Source of the DNA: Maribacter sp.
Lineage (GTDB): Bacteria; Bacteroidota; Bacteroidia; Flavobacteriales; Flavobacteriaceae
Direction of reading: 5' to 3'
Assembly: GCA_024643345.1 (NCBI GenBank)
Contig: JAHENB010000001.1
Coordinates: forward strand, 309,591 to 341,674
DNA length: 32,084 nucleotides
Shown here: positions 26,334 through 32,084 of the stretch, piece by piece
How the letters are laid out: each line of letters starts with the position of its first letter
How positions within the stretch are numbered: the stretch's first letter is position 1
The notes under the pieces: generated by a model
Told to the model about the DNA's origin: nothing
What the model saw: only the letters and a program-made list of their open reading frames with translations
Databases searched by the model: none
Made by a program: the position numbers and the translations under genes

Positions 26334-27641
26334 GTGGAATCACAATTCGAAGCACATATTCAAAACCATTACCCGGAGCTTTTAAAAACTCCTTTTCTTC
26401 TCGCCTGCAGTGGGGGGGTAGATAGTGTGGTGCTTGTACGCCTATGTAATCGATTAAAACTCGATTTTTCGATTGCCCATTGCAACTTTCAATTGCGTGG
26501 AAATGATAGCTTGGAGGATGAGCGTTTTGTGGCCAACCTGGCGAAATCCTTGAAGAAAAGTTTTTACGTGATCCATTTTGATACCCTTGGTTACATCAAC
26601 CAAAAAAAATTGTCGCTGCAGGTAGCGGCAAGGGAACTGCGATATGCCTGGTTTGCCGAATTGATGCGGGAAAAGGGGTATAAGACGCTGGTCACGGCCC
26701 ACCATGGCGATGACAACCTCGAAACGTTTCTGATCAACCTTTCAAGAGGCACCGGAATCGATGGCCTTACCGGTATTCCGGCAAAGACCGAATCGATTTC
26801 CAGGCCTTTTTTATTGTTTTCGAAAGAAAGGATATTGGCCTATGCCGAACAGGAAAAAATCGAATGGCGCGAAGACCGCACCAACGCCGAAACAAAATAT
26901 CTTAGAAACAAGATCAGGCATCAAATAGTGCCCCTATTAAAGGAATTGCACCCCACATTTCAGGAAAATTTCATGCTGACCCAAACCCATCTTTCGGAAA
27001 CGGCGTCTATGGTGGAAAACCATCTTGCCAGACTTAAAAGAGACTTATTCAAATCAAAAGACGGATTGATCGAGGTCAAAATTGAGGATCTTAAGCAATT
27101 GGATCCGATAATGGGTTATCTATACGGCCTTTTTTCCGAATATGGATTTACGGCGTGGGAAGACATCGCCCATTTGCTCGATACCATTAGTGGGAAAGAG
27201 GTATTCTCCAAATCGCACCGATTGGTCAGGGCACGGAATTCACTGCTCCTGGAACAATTACATGATACGGATACCTATACCTATCTGATCGAAGAAGGAC
27301 AGACCATGGTGCTAAATCCCGTTCATCTGAAAATACAGGAAGTAAAGGATATGGGGGAAATGGCAAAGCATGTACTATATACCGACAAAAAAACGTTAAA
27401 GTATCCGCTGACCGTTAGGAAATGGGAAAAAGGCGACTATTTTCACCCTATCGGAATGAAGGGTAGTAAAAAACTGTCGAAATATTTTAAGGATGAGAAA
27501 TACGACATTATTTCCAAGAGCCGACAATGGTTGCTCTGCTCCGATAATGAAGTCGTGTGGGTCATTGGAAAACGGGCCGATGAACGCTTCAAGGTTTCGA
27601 AAAGTACGGAGAACATTGTAAAATTCACATTGAACAAATGA
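26334..27641 (+). CDS. tilS: tRNA(Ile)-lysidine synthase
   Basis: 435 residues from a GTG at 26334. The ATP-binding PP-loop is ACSGGVDS near residues 24-31. HHGDDNLETFLINLSRGTG carries the second TilS signature, and the C-terminal PFAM TilS-C-like domain includes KWEKGDYFHPIGMKGSKKLS. The enzyme attaches lysine to C34 of the tRNA-Ile CAU anticodon so that it reads AUA; it is essential in most bacteria. The stop overlaps the dsbD-like start by 4 bases (ATGA), which implies coupled translation. Confidence 0.95.
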   Translation: MESQFEAHIQNHYPELLKTPFLLACSGGVDSVVLVRLCNRLKLDFSIAHCNFQLRGNDSLEDERFVANLAKSLKKSFYVIHFDTLGYINQKKLSLQVAARELRYAWFAELMREKGYKTLVTAHHGDDNLETFLINLSRGTGIDGLTGIPAKTESISRPFLLFSKERILAYAEQEKIEWREDRTNAETKYLRNKIRHQIVPLLKELHPTFQENFMLTQTHLSETASMVENHLARLKRDLFKSKDGLIEVKIEDLKQLDPIMGYLYGLFSEYGFTAWEDIAHLLDTISGKEVFSKSHRLVRARNSLLLEQLHDTDTYTYLIEEGQTMVLNPVHLKIQEVKDMGEMAKHVLYTDKKTLKYPLTVRKWEKGDYFHPIGMKGSKKLSKYFKDEKYDIISKSRQWLLCSDNEVVWVIGKRADERFKVSKSTENIVKFTLNK

Positions 27642-29632
27642 GACAGGTAATCATATATATAGTTTTGTTTTTCAACATGTTATATATCTTTTCTCAAGAT
27701 GATGAAAATCCAGTGCTATGGTCCCAAGAGGTCAATAAAATATCCGATACGGAATACGATTTAATCATCAAGGGCAGCATATATGAGGGCTGGCACGTAT
27801 ATTCCCAATTTACGGCGGAAGGGGGATCTTTGCCCAGTGAATTTACGTTTCCCAAAGTTGGGGAAGATTATGAAAGGATAGGGAAGACCGATGAAAGTGA
27901 GACCGTAACCGAATACAGTGATATCTTCGAGGTAGAGGAGACCTTTTTCAAACAAAAGTTGGTCTTTACACAAAAAATAAGATTGCTTAAACCTGATGTC
28001 CGGCAAATCGAAGTGAACCTGTTTTATCAGGTGTGCAAAGAAGTCTGCATCCCGGTAGACAAGGACTTTGTTTTTTCGCTAGACGGCGGTGCCGTGCTTC
28101 TTGAGGAAAAGGCGGTCGATGCACGTAGCCAATCGTTTGGCGATGCACTGAAACTCGATTTGACAAATAGAGATCTTCTGAAAAATGGAGATGACAATGC
28201 CGTGGGATCTGGCAATGGACTTTGGAGCATCTTCATTCTGGGATTTTTAGGGGGCTTGATCGCTTTGTTGACCCCTTGTGTTTTTCCGATGGTCCCGTTG
28301 ACGGTTTCGTTCTTTACCAAGCATTCCCAAAAGAAGTCAAAAGGGATTTTCAACGCCTTGCTTTATGGATTTTTCATTGTGCTGATCTATTTTTTGCTGA
28401 GCCTTCCCTTTCATGTGTTCGATTCCATAGACTCCCAGATATTGAATACCATCGCCACCAATGTTTGGCTCAATATCGCCTTCTTCGTGATTTTTGTATT
28501 TTTTGCCTTTTCCTTTTTTGGGTATTATGAACTTACCTTGCCCAGTTCATGGGCCAACAAGATGGATGCCGCGTCAAGCAGTTTGGGCGGGGCGCTCGGC
28601 ATCTTTTTTATGGCAGTGACCCTCGCCATCGTTTCTTTTTCATGTACGGGCCCCATTTTAGGAGGCCTGTTGGGAAGCACCGCTTTGGCGGAAGGGGATG
28701 TTGCCACCAACCTTTCGGCCGGTATGACCGGTTTTGGGGTGGCGCTGGCCTTGCCCTTTGCTTTGTTCGCACTATTTCCTGCCTGGTTAAACTCCCTGCC
28801 CAAATCGGGTGGCTGGATGACCACGGTAAAGGTGGTGCTCGGTTTTTTGGAGTTGGCGTTGGCGCTGAAATTTTTGTCCAATGCCGATTTGGTGGGTCAC
28901 TGGGGCCTATTAAAGAGAGAGGTGTTCCTTGTGGTTTGGATCCTCCTGTTCCTTATTATGGGACTGTATCTATTTGGCGTTTTCCGTTTCCCCCATGATG
29001 GTCCTAGGCAACCGCTATCGAACACCAGGAAAATGCTGGGTGCCGCTACCATGGGCTTTGCCCTTTATTTGATCATGGGGGTGGGCAAAGTGATCGATTT
29101 GAAATTATTGAGTGGCCTTCCACCGCCAGATTTCTATAGCATTTTTGAACAACAGAGCGACTGCCCATTGGGAATAGACTGTTTTAAGGATTTTGGGGAG
29201 GGGGTCGCATATGCCAAATCCGTTGATAAGCCCATTTTGCTCGACTTTACGGGCTGGGCCTGCGCAAACTGCAGGAAAATGGAGGAAAACGTATGGAGCG
29301 ATCCTGAGGTATATCCTTTATTAAAAGAAGGTTATGTGTTGATTTCTTTATATGTCGATGACAGTGCGGAACTTCCAAAAGAGGAACAGTTCGATTTCAA
29401 ATTTGAATCGGGAAGGGTGAAGACCATTGAGACGATAGGGCAGAAATGGGGCACATTTCAGACCCTTAACTTTGGTGCGGCATCCCAACCCTATTATGTG
29501 CTGCTTTCACCCGAAATGGAAGTACTGAACATGGCAATTCAGAGTACAGATGCCGAAACCTATAGGGAATGGTTGAAAAAAGGGCTGCAAAACCATGGGG
29601 CAATGGCCAAAACTCTTGAATTCATGCGTTAA
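27638..29632 (+). CDS. dsbD: Thiol:disulfide interchange protein, DsbD family
   Basis: The protein has 664 residues in the three-part DsbD layout. After a short hydrophobic N-terminus comes the periplasmic DsbD-alpha-like domain with C133 and C137 (YQVCKEVC). Next is a CcdA-like eight-helix membrane domain with redox cysteines C214 (LTPCVFPM) and C336 (SFSCTGPI), and finally a thioredoxin-like domain with C542-A-N-C545 (WACANCRKM). It relays electrons from cytoplasmic thioredoxin to periplasmic thiols, for disulfide isomerases and cytochrome c maturation. The start overlaps tilS by 4 bases. Confidence 0.94.
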   Translation: MRQVIIYIVLFFNMLYIFSQDDENPVLWSQEVNKISDTEYDLIIKGSIYEGWHVYSQFTAEGGSLPSEFTFPKVGEDYERIGKTDESETVTEYSDIFEVEETFFKQKLVFTQKIRLLKPDVRQIEVNLFYQVCKEVCIPVDKDFVFSLDGGAVLLEEKAVDARSQSFGDALKLDLTNRDLLKNGDDNAVGSGNGLWSIFILGFLGGLIALLTPCVFPMVPLTVSFFTKHSQKKSKGIFNALLYGFFIVLIYFLLSLPFHVFDSIDSQILNTIATNVWLNIAFFVIFVFFAFSFFGYYELTLPSSWANKMDAASSSLGGALGIFFMAVTLAIVSFSCTGPILGGLLGSTALAEGDVATNLSAGMTGFGVALALPFALFALFPAWLNSLPKSGGWMTTVKVVLGFLELALALKFLSNADLVGHWGLLKREVFLVVWILLFLIMGLYLFGVFRFPHDGPRQPLSNTRKMLGAATMGFALYLIMGVGKVIDLKLLSGLPPPDFYSIFEQQSDCPLGIDCFKDFGEGVAYAKSVDKPILLDFTGWACANCRKMEENVWSDPEVYPLLKEGYVLISLYVDDSAELPKEEQFDFKFESGRVKTIETIGQKWGTFQTLNFGAASQPYYVLLSPEMEVLNMAIQSTDAETYREWLKKGLQNHGAMAKTLEFMR

Positions 29633-29715
29633 ATGAAAGGCGTCCCTTATTTTAGGTTTCAAGTCATGATATTGATTTGTTTAAAAATCCTATCTTTCGT
29701 CTATATCTTTTCATT

Positions 29716-32084
29716 ATGCGATTTTTGAAAAAACTGGGCTGGGCAATACTTGGCCTGCTAATCATATTGGCAATCTCCGCGGCCATTTTCATTTATACCC
29801 ATAAACCGGATTATGGAGGGGAAAAAGCAATGTCAAATCTTAAGGAAGAAGTAAAAGTGTACTTCGATCCTTACGGGATACCCCATATCTATGCCCAGAA
29901 CGAAACGGATGCCTTTCGCGCTTTGGGATATGTACATGCTCAGGATCGGCTCTGGCAGATGGAACTCCTAAGGCGTATCGCGCCCGGCCGATTGTCGGAA
30001 GTTTTTGGTACCGTAGCCACCAATAACGATCGATTTTTTATTGCCTTGGGTATCGATGATGCCTCGGTGTCGATTGTCGATGCCCTTGACCCCAATAGCC
30101 CCTCCGTTCAGCACTCGAGGGCCTATTTGGAAGGCATCAACCAATTTATTGAACAAGGGCCGACCCCCGTGGAATTTTATTTGACCGGCATCGAAAAAGA
30201 AGCCTTTCAACTTAAGGATGTCTATAATATTATGGGGTACATGGCCTTTAATTTTGCCATGGGACACAAAACCGATCCCTTGCTCACGGAGATATATGAC
30301 AAGCTTGGCCCCGATTATTTAAAGGACCTTGAAATCAATGTCGATCCCAATACAGTTTGGATCAAAAACTACCATCCGAAAACGATCGATACCGTTGGCA
30401 ATACCATGACCGCCTCGGTGATGCAAACACTGAAAGACCTCTCCATTCCCTTGTTTGAGGGAAGCAACAGTTGGGTGATCGCCCCTGAAAAGACCAAAAA
30501 CGGAAAGGTCATCTTTGCGAACGACCCCCATATTGGCTTTTCACAGCCTTCCGTCTGGTATGAAGCGCATTTGAGCACCCCCACTTACGAGAAGTACGGC
30601 TATCACTTGGGAGGGGTTCCGTTTGCCCTGTTAGGGCATAATAGCAAATTGGCCTATGGCATGACCATGTTTGAGAACGACGATGTTGATTTTTATTATG
30701 AAGAACCCCATCCCACCGACAGCACCCTTTATCGATTGAACGATACATGGGTACCATACCAATATGTGACCAAAACCATCAAAGTAAAGGATGGTGACGA
30801 TATCAGTTTTACCTATAAGAAAACGGAACATGGCCCGGTTTTGAACGGTATTGCCGATCAGATTACGGGAGATCGGCCCATTTCCATGTGGTGGATCTAT
30901 ACCCATCATGAGAATAAGGTCATGGATGCCCTTTATGGCCTGTCACATGCACAGAACATTGAAGAATTCCAAAATGCTTTGCCAATGATCCATGGGCCCG
31001 GACTCAACATCATGTATGGGGATGCCGAGGGCAACGTGGCCTGGTGGGCCACCGCAACCTTATACCAAATCCCCGATAGCGTGAACACCAAGTTCGTGCA
31101 AAATGCCAATTCGGGACTTTCCCCGAATAAGGACTATCTCGATTTTTCCCAAAATCCACAGGCGATAAACCCCCCATGGCATTATGTATATTCCGCGAAC
31201 AACCAACCCGATTCAATTGCAGGGATGCTTTATCCGGGGTACTATTTACCGGAAGACAGGGCCGATAGGATCGTGAGCTTATTGGATGCCAAAAATGATT
31301 GGGACATTGAGGCAGTGGGCAAAATGATCAATGATGCGACCTCGGCCGTCAATCCGTTGGTAGTACAGGATTTGGCGAAAACCATAGATGTGACCCAACT
31401 TACCGATACCGAGGTAAAGTTGCTCGACAGGTTGACCGCATGGAAAGGAGATTATCCTTTGAACAGCGTTGAAGCGACAATTTTTTCGGGCTGGGTGTAC
31501 CATTATCTTGAAAATACATTTAAGGATGAATTGGGGGAAGTGCTTTTTACCCAGTTTATGAACACCCATTTTCTGAAACGCTTGATTGCCCCAATGGCCC
31601 ATAACCCCAATTCTGTATGGTGGGACGACGTCGGTACACCGGAGAAAAAAGAAACCCGAGAAGAGAACATCATGCTGGCCTTTAAACAAACCATGGGCGC
31701 CCTGGAAGCAGCATTTGGGCCTGATCCGGATAGCTGGACATGGGATAGGGTACACACCTTGGAGCATGGCCACCCAATCGGGCAGGTAAAGGCACTGCGG
31801 TCTTTTTTCAACATTGGCCCTTTTCCGGTCGAAGGTACCAGGGAAGTAATCAACAATATGAATTTCGGTTATGACGGCAGCTTGCAATATAAGGTAAGCT
31901 CGGGCCCTTCCACAAGGCGCGTCATCGACTTCTCCGACGTGGAGAACAGTATGAGCATATTGCCCACAGGGCAGTCGGGCAATCCTTTTAGCAAGCATTA
32001 TGAAGACCAGGCCGAAATGTATGTGCAGGGCAAATTCCGTAAAATGATGTTGAACCAAAAAGAAATCGAGGAAACGGCCGAATC
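29716..32084 (+). CDS. Penicillin-acylase-family Ntn hydrolase, C-terminus cut by window edge
   Basis: 789 codons are visible, close to the usual 780-800, so only a few residues are missing. Residues 5-26 form a hydrophobic signal or anchor (LGWAILGLLIILAISAAIFIY). Hallmarks: YGIPHIYA, HAQDRLWQMELLRRIAPGRLSEVFG, and the autocleavage site EGSNSWV with catalytic Ser250, which becomes the N-terminal nucleophile of the beta chain after self-processing; alpha-like and beta-like parts then associate in the periplasm. Family members cleave amide bonds of beta-lactam side chains, acyl-homoserine lactones or related acyl-amino compounds. The substrate cannot be chosen from sequence. The gene begins 83 bases after dsbD. 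Confidence 0.93.
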   Translation, partial: MRFLKKLGWAILGLLIILAISAAIFIYTHKPDYGGEKAMSNLKEEVKVYFDPYGIPHIYAQNETDAFRALGYVHAQDRLWQMELLRRIAPGRLSEVFGTVATNNDRFFIALGIDDASVSIVDALDPNSPSVQHSRAYLEGINQFIEQGPTPVEFYLTGIEKEAFQLKDVYNIMGYMAFNFAMGHKTDPLLTEIYDKLGPDYLKDLEINVDPNTVWIKNYHPKTIDTVGNTMTASVMQTLKDLSIPLFEGSNSWVIAPEKTKNGKVIFANDPHIGFSQPSVWYEAHLSTPTYEKYGYHLGGVPFALLGHNSKLAYGMTMFENDDVDFYYEEPHPTDSTLYRLNDTWVPYQYVTKTIKVKDGDDISFTYKKTEHGPVLNGIADQITGDRPISMWWIYTHHENKVMDALYGLSHAQNIEEFQNALPMIHGPGLNIMYGDAEGNVAWWATATLYQIPDSVNTKFVQNANSGLSPNKDYLDFSQNPQAINPPWHYVYSANNQPDSIAGMLYPGYYLPEDRADRIVSLLDAKNDWDIEAVGKMINDATSAVNPLVVQDLAKTIDVTQLTDTEVKLLDRLTAWKGDYPLNSVEATIFSGWVYHYLENTFKDELGEVLFTQFMNTHFLKRLIAPMAHNPNSVWWDDVGTPEKKETREENIMLAFKQTMGALEAAFGPDPDSWTWDRVHTLEHGHPIGQVKALRSFFNIGPFPVEGTREVINNMNFGYDGSLQYKVSSGPSTRRVIDFSDVENSMSILPTGQSGNPFSKHYEDQAEMYVQGKFRKMMLNQKEIEETAE

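Noticed and set aside
26095-26355. An 86-codon minus-strand frame across the FMN reductase/tilS junction.
   Set aside because: It overlaps the 3' end of one gene and the start of the next on the other strand, with low-complexity content and no family.
31279-32058. A 259-codon minus-strand frame opposite the penicillin-acylase gene.
   Set aside because: The plus strand encodes an unambiguous family member over the same bases, and the minus translation is cysteine/histidine-rich and unrecognisable.
1-32084. Mobile elements, CRISPR arrays, tRNAs, prophage genes.
   Set aside because: No tandem repeats with spacers, transposase, integrase or cloverleaf-like sequences were seen in the read-through.

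Overview
This 32-kb stretch looks like ordinary chromosome of a Flavobacteriaceae-type member of the Bacteroidota. The lineage is inferred from three things. Several genes have upstream sequences close to the TTTG-N19-21-TANNTTTG promoter of that phylum. The order ftsK, lolA, LptF/G permease, ribB, with dgkA just upstream, is as I recall typical of Flavobacteriaceae. The proteins also look flavobacterial (double CDGSH protein, DUF1080 protein, Tat-exported Gfo/Idh oxidoreductase). I see no tRNA, rRNA, CRISPR array, phage gene or insertion sequence. All assignments come from reading the sequence; no database search was run.

Layout. 1-2010 (-): a Rieske non-haem iron oxygenase followed by a secreted amidohydrolase that is cut by the window edge. 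2435-4515 (+): a Tat-exported Gfo/Idh/MocA oxidoreductase and a secreted DUF1080 (3-keto-glycoside hydrolase-like) protein. 4738-6378 (-): an anchored AsmA-like protein. 6584-9394 (-): a tightly overlapping four-gene unit with a membrane protein, an ABC ATPase, an ABC-2 permease and a secreted LolA-like protein. 9694-11092 (+): a TauE/SafE permease and a nitroreductase. 11166-12368 (+): a DegT/DnrJ/EryC1/StrS aminotransferase. 12362-18449 (-): dgkA, then ftsK, lolA, LptF/G-type permease and ribB. 18748-20241 (-): an NhaC-type antiporter. 20313-22151: a trans-sulfuration-family PLP lyase diverging from an Lrp/AsnC regulator. 22536-23942 (+): dihydrolipoyl dehydrogenase, facing a double-CDGSH protein across a shared hairpin terminator. 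24276-25499 (-): a multi-pass acyltransferase-like protein. 25656-32084 (+): an FMN reductase, tilS, a DsbD-type thiol:disulfide exchanger and a penicillin-acylase-family hydrolase that runs off the window.

Functional themes. Much of the window concerns the cell envelope: lipoprotein and LPS handling (LolA, LptF/G), undecaprenol or diacylglycerol phosphorylation, DsbD, the LolA-like/ABC-2 unit and an AsmA-like protein. The rest is metabolism: riboflavin, lipoamide oxidation, sulfur amino acids and probably glycoside oxidation. Nothing here is an obvious new defence or mobile system. The most notable points are the LolA-like/ABC-2 unit, the 154-codon gene whose frame continues upstream without a normal start codon, a RibBA-like protein whose GTP cyclohydrolase half lacks its zinc cysteines, and helically spaced direct repeats between the lyase and its Lrp-type regulator.
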